Shown: piece after piece, positions 27,511 through 35,227 of the stretch
How the letters are laid out: each line of letters opens with the position of its first letter
Numbering within the stretch: the first letter of the stretch is position 1
DNA from: Candidatus Obscuribacterales bacterium
GTDB taxonomy: Bacteria > Cyanobacteriota > Vampirovibrionia > Obscuribacterales > Obscuribacteraceae
NCBI GenBank assembly: GCA_020050835.1
Contig: JAGVKB010000097.1
Coordinates: 50,304 to 114,303 of the forward strand
DNA: 64,000 nucleotides
Direction of reading: 5' to 3'
Translations under genes and position numbers: made by a program
Notes under the pieces: generated by a model
Databases searched by the model: none
The model's input: the letters and a program-made list of their open reading frames with translations, nothing else
What the model was told of the DNA's origin: nothing

Positions 27511-29298
27511 TCAGTTAGCCAGAGACAGATCCGAGGCCGGCTCCGGATTCGACCGGTCGTTAGCCGAGAGAACTCCAGGCGGACGACGCCAGCTCACCAG
27601 CAGAGCATACCCGTCTTGCGCCACGATTCGACAGCCGGACAAACTTTGAAAATAGCTCCTGTCGACAGCCTTGGTCAAGATGTATGCACGCTCGAAGCCA
27701 GTCAACCTGGCTTCGAGCGCCGCCTTACTTCCCGGCTGGATCACTTGCCTGCGCGTGTAGAACACCGCTCCCGGCTTCCTCAAATCGAACAGAAAGATCT
27801 GATCGCCAGAGCAAGCCGCATAGCGGGCGAAATCGGGCAGTGCTCCTTCCCAGCGCTGGGATACGGACTGAGCAGCCTGCCGTCCGAGACTGGCCGAAGC
27901 AGCCAAGGTCAGCAAAGAAAACGTCAGCACGGCAAGGCCGGGACGTCTCAATAGCGCAAGCAACAAAGTCAAAATTGCAATGACGCATTGCATCGAGATC
28001 AGGTTTGTGGCGAGCCGAACCAGCTCGGGCGGGCAATCGCGAAGGCGCCCAATCAGCGCGGGAACCAACAATCCAGCTGCACCATATATGATGGCAAGCA
28101 ATGCAAATGGCACCGTCAGCCTTACTACAGACTTTGATTGAAGCGCCTTCGACAGCTCGATGCCAACCAGAATAGCCAGAGCCGGAAATGCCGGCAAAGT
28201 ATAGGTTAGGAGCTTCGATACGCTGGCACTGAAAAAGACGAGCGTGACCAGCGCCCAAACCGCGGCGAAAAGAAGCGCGCTCTGCTCAACAGACAGATTC
28301 CGGAAGCCAGTAATCCAGGCGGAAAGTCCTGTCTTAGCGTCGGGTCGGGATGGCACGGAAGGAAAGAATGCCGAGTGAACGGACTGCGGCAGGAAAGCCG
28401 ACCAGGGGAAGTAGCCGGCCGCCATCGCCGCGAGATGATACCACCAGCCACCTTTGTGCGAATCTACCACGCTGCTGAAGCGCTGAAAGTTTTCTCTTAA
28501 TATGAACGATTGAAAGTATGCGCCTTTTGTAATTGCAATCTCGGCGGCAAACCAGGGCAGAGCGATTACTCCAACCAGAAGCGCTCCCTTAAGCGGCTTG
28601 TAAAACATCCAGGCGGCCCGCAGCTCTCCTTTGAGCAGATGATAAACAAACAAGATGGCCGCCGGCAGTACAAGCGCCACCGGACCTTTGGTCATGACAG
28701 CCAATCCAACCAGCCCGTAACCCAACCACCTTAGCCTGCCATCCTGTTCGACGAAGGCCCGGAAGAAGCAGACTAGACTGCTGACGAAGAACAGCGACAA
28801 CGGCAGATCGGTAATAGCCATGCGCGCCGTGGCCACAAATAGCGGCGCCATCAAGAGTGTGGAGCTGCCAATTAATGCGGAGCGTGTCCCCGAATATCGC
28901 GCCAGGAAACAATAAGTGATGGCTACTATCAAAGAAGCACAGACTGCTCCGAAGAATCGAGCGGCGAACTCATTGACTCCAAATACCTGAAAGGAAAGCG
29001 CCATTGCCCACATCGCCAGCGGCGGCTTGGTATACCGCACGACGTAATTGAGCAGACTGGTCACCCATTCGCCGGTGTCAAGGATCTCTCTGGCCGGCTC
29101 GGCGAACAACCCTTCGTCAGGGTTAAACAGCGGCAATTTGCCGAGGTCTAAGAAAAAGACGCAGCAGGCAAGCAGAAAGATCAGCGAGAATGGCACAATC
29201 TGGCGCCAGATCTCACCGTTGTTAACCGACAAATCAGGCTGCTTCCCACGAACGTCGGAAGAGCCACTGTTGTTAACCGGCGCAGATGATGCTTTCAT
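27511..29298 (-). CDS. ArnT/PMT-like membrane glycosyltransferase
   Basis: 595 residues with about 12 membrane helices. The first periplasmic loop has the acidic motif FNPDEGLFAEPAREIL and then YTKPPLAMWAMALSFQVFG, as in ArnT (GT83) enzymes. Such enzymes move a sugar from a polyprenyl-phosphate carrier to lipid A or proteins on the outer face of the inner membrane. The C-terminal ~120 residues are soluble and periplasmic. The acceptor is unknown; no lipid A genes are adjacent. Confidence 0.85.
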   Translation of the reverse strand: MKASSAPVNNSGSSDVRGKQPDLSVNNGEIWRQIVPFSLIFLLACCVFFLDLGKLPLFNPDEGLFAEPAREILDTGEWVTSLLNYVVRYTKPPLAMWAMALSFQVFGVNEFAARFFGAVCASLIVAITYCFLARYSGTRSALIGSSTLLMAPLFVATARMAITDLPLSLFFVSSLVCFFRAFVEQDGRLRWLGYGLVGLAVMTKGPVALVLPAAILFVYHLLKGELRAAWMFYKPLKGALLVGVIALPWFAAEIAITKGAYFQSFILRENFQRFSSVVDSHKGGWWYHLAAMAAGYFPWSAFLPQSVHSAFFPSVPSRPDAKTGLSAWITGFRNLSVEQSALLFAAVWALVTLVFFSASVSKLLTYTLPAFPALAILVGIELSKALQSKSVVRLTVPFALLAIIYGAAGLLVPALIGRLRDCPPELVRLATNLISMQCVIAILTLLLALLRRPGLAVLTFSLLTLAASASLGRQAAQSVSQRWEGALPDFARYAACSGDQIFLFDLRKPGAVFYTRRQVIQPGSKAALEARLTGFERAYILTKAVDRSYFQSLSGCRIVAQDGYALLVSWRRPPGVLSANDRSNPEPASDLSLAN

Positions 29299-29474
29299 GG
29301 CTGATTGATTAAGGCGCTGAGCGTACTGCGCGACTATACTGCTTCACAATCCCTAGGCTTGCAAGATCATTTCGTTAAGTAAATGTTCAATGCTAGCCTG
29401 GTAGCGGCATTCAATGTGAAGCTATCATAATGTTCTGTTCGGTAAGGCACGTTTCCTTTGGGGCATTGAGAGAG

Positions 29475-30665
29475 ATGGAAATTTCAAAACGACTAAAGTC
29501 AATCCCACCCTACGTTTTCGCTGAGATTGGGAAGAAACGACAAGCGGCAATCGCCCGTGGAGTCGACGTGATCGATCTCGGGATCGGGGCGCCCGACCAG
29601 CCGACACCGAAGCACATCGTTGATGCCATGCACGAGGCGGTCAACAACCCGGTCAATCATAAATATCCCCCTTTCGGCGGGACACCCGAATTCCGGAAAG
29701 CCGTAGCCGAATGGTGCCAGACTCGTTTTGGCTATAGCTTAGATCCAAACAACGAAGTTACATCGCTGATCGGCTCGAAAGAAGGCATTCACAACCTCAT
29801 CATGGCCTTTGTCGATCAAGGAGACGTCTGCTTGATTCCGGATCCAGCCTATCCGGTTTACAGAACTTCGACGATCTTGGCCGGAGGTACGCCTCATTTC
29901 ATGCCGCTTACGCCCGAACGGGACTTCATCCCCGATCTCGACGCCATACCACCGGCGGTGGCAGACAAAGCGACAATCATGTTCCTCAACTACCCGAACA
30001 ATCCGACAGCCGGAGTGGCAGACCTGGCATTTTTCGAGCAAGCGGTGGCCTTCGCAAAGAAGCACGACATCTTGCTTTGCCATGACCTTGCCTATTCGGA
30101 AATGACATTTGACGGCTACAAGGCTCCGTCTATCTTTGAGATACCGGGCGCCAAGGAGATCGCAATCGAGCTTCACAGCCTGTCTAAAACCTACAACATG
30201 ACCGGCTGGCGCGTCGGCTTTGCAATCGGCAACCCGATGGCCGTAAAAGCGCTGGCGCAGATCAAAGGAAATATCGACACAGACGTGTTCGGCGCCGTTC
30301 AAGCAGCAGCAATCGCCGCGTTCAAAGGACCGGTAGACGATATTCTCCGATGCAACAAACTTTATGAGGAGCGTCGCGACCTGGCAATCGCGGAGCTCAC
30401 GAAGCTGGGCTGGCATTTGAAGCCGAATAAGGCGACATTTTACATGTGGATTCCGGTTCCCAAAGGTACAAACTCAAACGACTTTTGCAACAGAATGTTG
30501 GATGAAGCCGGCATCCTTGTGCCGCCGGGAACCGCCTACGGTCCATCCTGCGGCGAGGGATACTTCCGCATCTCTCTTTGCACCGGAAAAGAGCGGCTGA
30601 AAGAAGCGTTCGATCGCATGGCCAAACACTCCATTACTTTCGAGCCGGCCAAAGCCAAAGTCTAA
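29475..30665 (+). CDS. dapL: LL-diaminopimelate aminotransferase (DapL-like)
   Basis: 396 residues from ATG 29475; homologues begin at MEISKRLKSIPPYVFAEI. Fold type I PLP enzyme: LGIGAPDQPTPKHIVDAM, EVTSLIGSKEGIHNL, FLNYPNNPTAGVADLAFFEQ, the PLP lysine in HSLSKTYNMTGWRVGF and the carboxylate-binding arginine in GYFRISLC. DapL makes LL-DAP directly from tetrahydrodipicolinate for lysine and peptidoglycan, a route used by cyanobacteria, chlamydiae and plants. A broader class I aminotransferase role cannot be excluded. Confidence 0.85.
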   Translation: MEISKRLKSIPPYVFAEIGKKRQAAIARGVDVIDLGIGAPDQPTPKHIVDAMHEAVNNPVNHKYPPFGGTPEFRKAVAEWCQTRFGYSLDPNNEVTSLIGSKEGIHNLIMAFVDQGDVCLIPDPAYPVYRTSTILAGGTPHFMPLTPERDFIPDLDAIPPAVADKATIMFLNYPNNPTAGVADLAFFEQAVAFAKKHDILLCHDLAYSEMTFDGYKAPSIFEIPGAKEIAIELHSLSKTYNMTGWRVGFAIGNPMAVKALAQIKGNIDTDVFGAVQAAAIAAFKGPVDDILRCNKLYEERRDLAIAELTKLGWHLKPNKATFYMWIPVPKGTNSNDFCNRMLDEAGILVPPGTAYGPSCGEGYFRISLCTGKERLKEAFDRMAKHSITFEPAKAKV

Positions 30666-30718
30666 GCCGGCCATATTGCTGATCGCCAAAGCTCTGCTTA
30701 CCGTTGCCAGCAAGGTTG

Positions 30719-31777
30719 CTAGGACATGAAGAGCAAAGTCAAACTGCCGTTTATGACTTTATCGTGGGAGGCGCGCCGGTTGGCCGTGCAGATATCAATG
30801 CGCGATCGCCCCGTACCTTCGAAGTCGCCACCGGTATCGACGACACGAAATGGGATCTGCTGTCCATATTTGGCTTCCAATTCCGGAATGCGCAACAAGG
30901 TACCGTAACGAGCAGCCGGTACGTCCATAGCGACACTCACATAGGGAGCTTGCCCCGCCAGATAATCCTGCAGGGTGTAAAGCCTCTCACCCTTTCGGTC
31001 ATGATATCCACCCTCTTGACCGTCCCAACTTGGATAATAACCGGTGCCACGGGCAGTGTTGGCAGAAACCACCCGGGGATCGAACATGGCATCTCCGGCC
31101 CGAAGATTGCTCTCGCTGAAGACAGGCGGGCAATGACCATCGCTCTCCCGTCTTCTTGCGCGTCCAGCTGGTCTCTCTCGACGACTCTCAACTTCGGGAT
31201 AAGAACTCTCGCCCATATCGATAAATTGACTTTCCGGCGGCGTCAGCGCCGAATTCTTGCCGACCTTCGATAGCCACCACGAGCCCACAAAATCAACCGG
31301 CCGCCCTTGTCCATCTCGCTCGCGCTCGACAGTCCCGTCGGCACTCTTGATACCACGCAGAACAACACGCTCCCGGCCAGCTTGATCGACTGTAAAGAGA
31401 TGAACCATCGAACGACCACCCGAAGCCTCTTCCACCTCCAGCCGGCAGACGCGCTCTCTCCCGTCGGGCTCTTTTAAGGTAATTTGGCTAACGCCGCTTT
31501 GAGCGAGCGCTTCGACCGCCCGCAGCCGGTCTTCGGCCGAGGCAGACGGATCCGTCAGCACATCCTCTCTGGTCTTAGGAGTCAGCGACACAGAGGGAAT
31601 CACTCCCTGCTTCTCGAGCGAAGCTCCGTTGAGAAACTCCTTGCAAGCCGAGACTGCTCCCTGAAACAGCTGGAACATGTCGGGCTGAAACCGCTCTGCA
31701 GGCTGTGGCTTTACAGCATCTGGAACGACTGGACGACTCTCTAAGTTATGTAGCTCAACGGCACTGACGTATGTCAT
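30719..31777 (-). CDS. 3D-domain protein of unknown function
   Basis: 352 residues. The C-terminal ~100 residues resemble the 3D (Asp-Asp-Asp) domain of MltA/YabE-like cell-wall enzymes: ARGTGYYPSWDGQEGG, then LQDYLAGQAPYVSVAMD and VVDTGGDFEGTGRSRIDI. The N-terminal ~200 residues are charged, Arg/Glu-rich, with no known domain. No signal peptide is visible at this start, which is odd for a wall-active protein. It ends with an unusual hydrophobic tail (GSLTLLFMS). Confidence 0.75.
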   Translation of the reverse strand: MTYVSAVELHNLESRPVVPDAVKPQPAERFQPDMFQLFQGAVSACKEFLNGASLEKQGVIPSVSLTPKTREDVLTDPSASAEDRLRAVEALAQSGVSQITLKEPDGRERVCRLEVEEASGGRSMVHLFTVDQAGRERVVLRGIKSADGTVERERDGQGRPVDFVGSWWLSKVGKNSALTPPESQFIDMGESSYPEVESRRERPAGRARRRESDGHCPPVFSESNLRAGDAMFDPRVVSANTARGTGYYPSWDGQEGGYHDRKGERLYTLQDYLAGQAPYVSVAMDVPAARYGTLLRIPELEAKYGQQIPFRVVDTGGDFEGTGRSRIDICTANRRASHDKVINGSLTLLFMS

Positions 31778-32031
31778 TGGATAAGGCTCCGAAGCTGTTC
31801 AGCAAAATGTACGCACAGAGGTACGCTGCAGAACGGATGCCGGCCGTTTGATGGGAAGATTATAGACTCTTCAGATTGAATGTCAAGTAAAATTCAGCCG
31901 GAAAGTGACCGGTCTCCAGCTCCCGCTGCTTACTTGCCTTCGAGAGATTTCTTGGCGGACTTCTCAGCCATCTCCAGTTCAGCTGCAGCGCGAACATCAC
32001 ATTCGCGCTGCCGTTGTGACCAGTATTCTTC

Positions 32032-33723
32032 TTATTCTTTTCCGGCATCGGTCTCCATCGACGAGTTCTCGATGATCTTGGGTACCGTAGAGGAATGCTG
32101 AAAAATTGTCTTCTGCAGTTCGGACTTGCCACCAGCAGCAGTACTACTACCGGTTTTACTCGCATCTGTTTTCGATGCATCAGGCTGAGCTCCAGCGGTT
32201 TTCTCGCCGGCCGATCGATTGATCTGCGCATTGCCTGACGATGCCTCCGGCAGCGCCTTTCCAGAGCCGTCGGGACCGGTCTGATTCGCCGGCGGCGCGG
32301 TAATCGGATGCTCCTTGTTTTGAGGCACAACAACGGCAGAGGACGATGTCGATGCGAGCTCGACCGCCTTTCGATAAGCTTCCTCCGTTCCGCCCAATGA
32401 CTCCAGTATCACCCGCCGGCTACTGATCATCGACACTAGTCTTGACTGCCTGTTTGTCAACAGTTTGATCTCCGCATTAGCCCGGTCAAGCTCATCAGCT
32501 GCCAGCGATGCTTCTTGCCCGTGCGCGTCGCGGCTCTGTTTCACGAGCAAGAGCCGATTCTCTGCCGAAATCAACCTTCTCTGCAACCGCGTGATGTCAC
32601 CGCTCGTAGCTTCTAAAACGCTCATTCTGAAATCGTCGTCCGACATGAGCTCCTCAGCCCCGGGAGCGCCCGGAACCACATCAGGTTGCAGGTGCGTTTC
32701 AATCGCGAGCTCCTCGGTGTTATCAACCGAAAGAGAGTAGCGAACGAGATTGTTTTCGCCGCCGGGAGTCACGATTCTGACTTTCGCCGGAAGCAATTTC
32801 GATTCGGCGTCGAAGAGATGCACTGAATTTGCTGTTCGATTGTACAGATCAACAATACAAGGAAGATTGGAGCCGATCACCTGAACCTTGGCTCGGTATC
32901 TCTGTCCCGGTTGAAGATTGCGTTCTCGACAGCCGAACTCCACCCGGCACACATCTACCTCGCGAACAGGCGAAGACTCCTCGCCGGCACGCACAAACAA
33001 CTCACGCACCGGACCGACACTTACTCTGGCCGGCCCGGTCGCCAGCAATGCAACCGGAGAACCGGACAAGATTGGAGCGTCGAGACCGTCGACGATCATT
33101 TCATCATCGCTGGGTGATGCGGCGAAATTACGGCCCACGACGAGAATCGGCTCACGGGCTTGCACCGCCAGCGGAGCATAGGCGATCACGGGACCTTTTG
33201 CTCGCTGGGGAGCGAGCTCTAACAGTCGGCCATAGATATCGACCGAGCAAGGTTCGCACACCAGCATGCCACTGGATGTTATGCCGTACTTGCGCTGATC
33301 CACCGCTTTTTTAGCCGCATCGACAATCGCCAGCGTCAAGCTCTGCACCTTTGGAATTTGAAGCGCGGCGATGCCGCTGGCATCGGTAGTAAACGGCACT
33401 CCTTCCACTAATACCGAGACATTTGCCACCGGGTGACCGCTGCTGGAAAGCACTGATACCCACGCGTTTCGCCCCGGAAGCAGCACCGGCACCGCCACCA
33501 GATTGGAGCCTTTGGACACCGGCTTAAACTCACCAAAGACATAGATTGAGCCGGAATCCTTGGCTGCTTCAAACGGGCTGTCTTCTGTACTCTCTTCAAC
33601 CGTTTGGCGAAGAACATCACGGATAGAGCCTTGTTCGATCTGCCCCCAAACCGGCGCGCAAAGACATAGAGCCGCTGTTACAAAAGCTAGGAGACGCCGA
33701 TCTAGCTTTTGTGAATACCTCAT
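32032..33723 (-). CDS. Large secreted protein with C-terminal coiled coil and low-complexity tail
   Basis: 563 residues from ATG 33723. A signal peptide ends near APVWGQ. The first ~350 residues are beta-rich with Ig-like or carboxypeptidase-regulatory-like parts (GHPVANVSVLVEGVPFTTDA). A coiled coil follows at ~375-460 (ITRLQRRLISAENRLLLVKQ), then a Ser/Thr/Gly/Lys tail with DASKTDASKTGSS. Four cysteines in the middle could form disulphides. Function is unknown; probably periplasmic or surface-bound. After the TAA the same frame stays open for 33 more codons (see findings). Confidence 0.7.
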   Translation of the reverse strand: MRYSQKLDRRLLAFVTAALCLCAPVWGQIEQGSIRDVLRQTVEESTEDSPFEAAKDSGSIYVFGEFKPVSKGSNLVAVPVLLPGRNAWVSVLSSSGHPVANVSVLVEGVPFTTDASGIAALQIPKVQSLTLAIVDAAKKAVDQRKYGITSSGMLVCEPCSVDIYGRLLELAPQRAKGPVIAYAPLAVQAREPILVVGRNFAASPSDDEMIVDGLDAPILSGSPVALLATGPARVSVGPVRELFVRAGEESSPVREVDVCRVEFGCRERNLQPGQRYRAKVQVIGSNLPCIVDLYNRTANSVHLFDAESKLLPAKVRIVTPGGENNLVRYSLSVDNTEELAIETHLQPDVVPGAPGAEELMSDDDFRMSVLEATSGDITRLQRRLISAENRLLLVKQSRDAHGQEASLAADELDRANAEIKLLTNRQSRLVSMISSRRVILESLGGTEEAYRKAVELASTSSSAVVVPQNKEHPITAPPANQTGPDGSGKALPEASSGNAQINRSAGEKTAGAQPDASKTDASKTGSSTAAGGKSELQKTIFQHSSTVPKIIENSSMETDAGKE

Positions 33724-33938
33724 GCCTGTCCATCCTTTGTCTCGCCGCTTCGGACAGCGAGAAAGCTCTCCCAATTTCGATTGTACCCAGTGATCAAGAG
33801 CGATAGTACGATGTCGCTTTACTTCGTTAAAGGTGGCGCTGTGCCACTCCCATCCGTGCTAAGCTACCGCCTGCCGCCTAACCCGACAGGGGGACGCAGC
33901 ACTGCTGTGCACTCTTTCACTGAGCGAGCGGAAAACCG

Positions 33939-34709
33939 ATGAGCAGCGAAACCGGCATCGAAGGCACAACAGCTCTGTCTGACCGACTGATAAACCTGTC
34001 CAGACCGGGCCGACAGCTTCCGGTCTACATAGCTGGTCCAGACGACTCTAAATCCTATCCTGGCTTGATTTTGATCCACGAGATATTCGGGCTTAACGAA
34101 CACATCAAGGATGTCGCCAGACGCTTTGCCAGGCAATCATTGAGAGTGTACGCACCGGATCTTTTCGCCGCAGCTAACGGTCTGCCAGAAGATCGCCACA
34201 ATTTGGACGCCATGCGCAAAGTCTGGTCCGAACTCCCCGACTCCGAGCTAATTGACGACTTGAAGGCTGTGCTTGAATTTGCCCTGGCTTCCAAGGAAGT
34301 GAAAACAAATCAGATTGGAACGCTGGGATTCTGCATGGGCGGCGCAATCGCTTACATGTTCGGCTGTAGCGAGCCGAGAGTAAGCTGGATTATCGACTTT
34401 TACGGGCGGATAAGATACCCGCTACTCTCGGACAAAAAGCCCAAGCATCCGGTTGACTACACCGCTGGACTAAAATGCCCGGTGCTTGGACTCTTCTCCG
34501 GTATCGACGAGTTGATTCCACCGGCCGATCGACAGCTACTGGCCGAACAGATTGAATCGCAAGGCAAGCACCTTACGCTGAAAGTTTATGAAAATGCGCC
34601 ACATGCGTTCTTCAACGACAGCCGCGAGCATTATCGCGCGGAGGCAGCCGAAGACGCCTGGCGGCTGTCGTTAGACTTTATCACCAGGATTTGTCAGGCT
34701 CGAGTATAG
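33939..34709 (+). CDS. Dienelactone hydrolase-family alpha/beta hydrolase
   Basis: 256 residues. Nucleophile Cys132 in GTLGFCMGGAIAYMF, acid Asp190 in FSGIDELIPP, base His222 in ENAPHAFFND. The upstream LILIHEIFGLNEHIKDVARR is the family mark. Dienelactone hydrolases open lactone rings in aromatic breakdown, but many relatives have other ester substrates; no pathway genes are near, so the substrate is open. Cytoplasmic, single gene. Confidence 0.9.
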   Translation: MSSETGIEGTTALSDRLINLSRPGRQLPVYIAGPDDSKSYPGLILIHEIFGLNEHIKDVARRFARQSLRVYAPDLFAAANGLPEDRHNLDAMRKVWSELPDSELIDDLKAVLEFALASKEVKTNQIGTLGFCMGGAIAYMFGCSEPRVSWIIDFYGRIRYPLLSDKKPKHPVDYTAGLKCPVLGLFSGIDELIPPADRQLLAEQIESQGKHLTLKVYENAPHAFFNDSREHYRAEAAEDAWRLSLDFITRICQARV

Positions 34710-34795
34710 CGAGCTAAAAGGTCGAGCAGAGCGGGTAGGGCTAAGTACTCGCCCTTCGCTATGCCCGCTGGTGGGCACTGTCAAGAAATTATATC

Positions 34796-35152
34796 TTAGC
34801 TCTTCGAACGCTCGACTCTGGTGTTGCAAAAGAGCGTGTTTTGACGCCCATCATAGTAGCTACGCGGTTGGGCACCGAACAAGATTGCCGAATTTACCTC
34901 TTTAGTGTTTCCCGATGAAAGCGCAATCGAGTCGTACGGTCCCGGGGTTGGCTCTGAGTCTTTTCTCGTCAGAAAAACATTGCGCACGATCTCTCGCTGC
35001 CGGCGAGCCTCATCCATTGCCGAGAATTGAAGATAGAGGGCCGATTCCAGATTAGACTCTGGAGCTCCTATATTTGGTATTTCCGATTCAAACTTGTTCA
35101 TTTCAATATTGATGACAGCCAGTGCGTGCTCGGCCTCTAGGGTAGGCCACAA
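34796..35152 (-). CDS. Possible small protein, unknown
   Basis: 118 residues if started at TTG 35152; the first ATG is at 35101 and would give 101. The chain is hydrophilic with a helical middle (ALYLQFSAMDEARRQREIVR). There is no clear ribosome site and no family. It fills an otherwise empty 518-base gap between two + strand genes. It may be a real small gene or chance. Confidence 0.35.
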   Translation of the reverse strand: MWPTLEAEHALAVINIEMNKFESEIPNIGAPESNLESALYLQFSAMDEARRQREIVRNVFLTRKDSEPTPGPYDSIALSSGNTKEVNSAILFGAQPRSYYDGRQNTLFCNTRVERSKS

Positions 35153-35227
35153 ATGTATCTACCGGCATTAGGGAATTTTTGGACAAGCTTCTAATAAATC
35201 GATTAAAGTACTTCGATTCGGTGGAAG

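Noticed and set aside
31860..32333. 157-residue minus-strand open frame overlapping the end of the secreted coiled-coil gene
   Set aside because: Mostly an alternative frame of the longer gene, very Arg-rich, no ribosome site.
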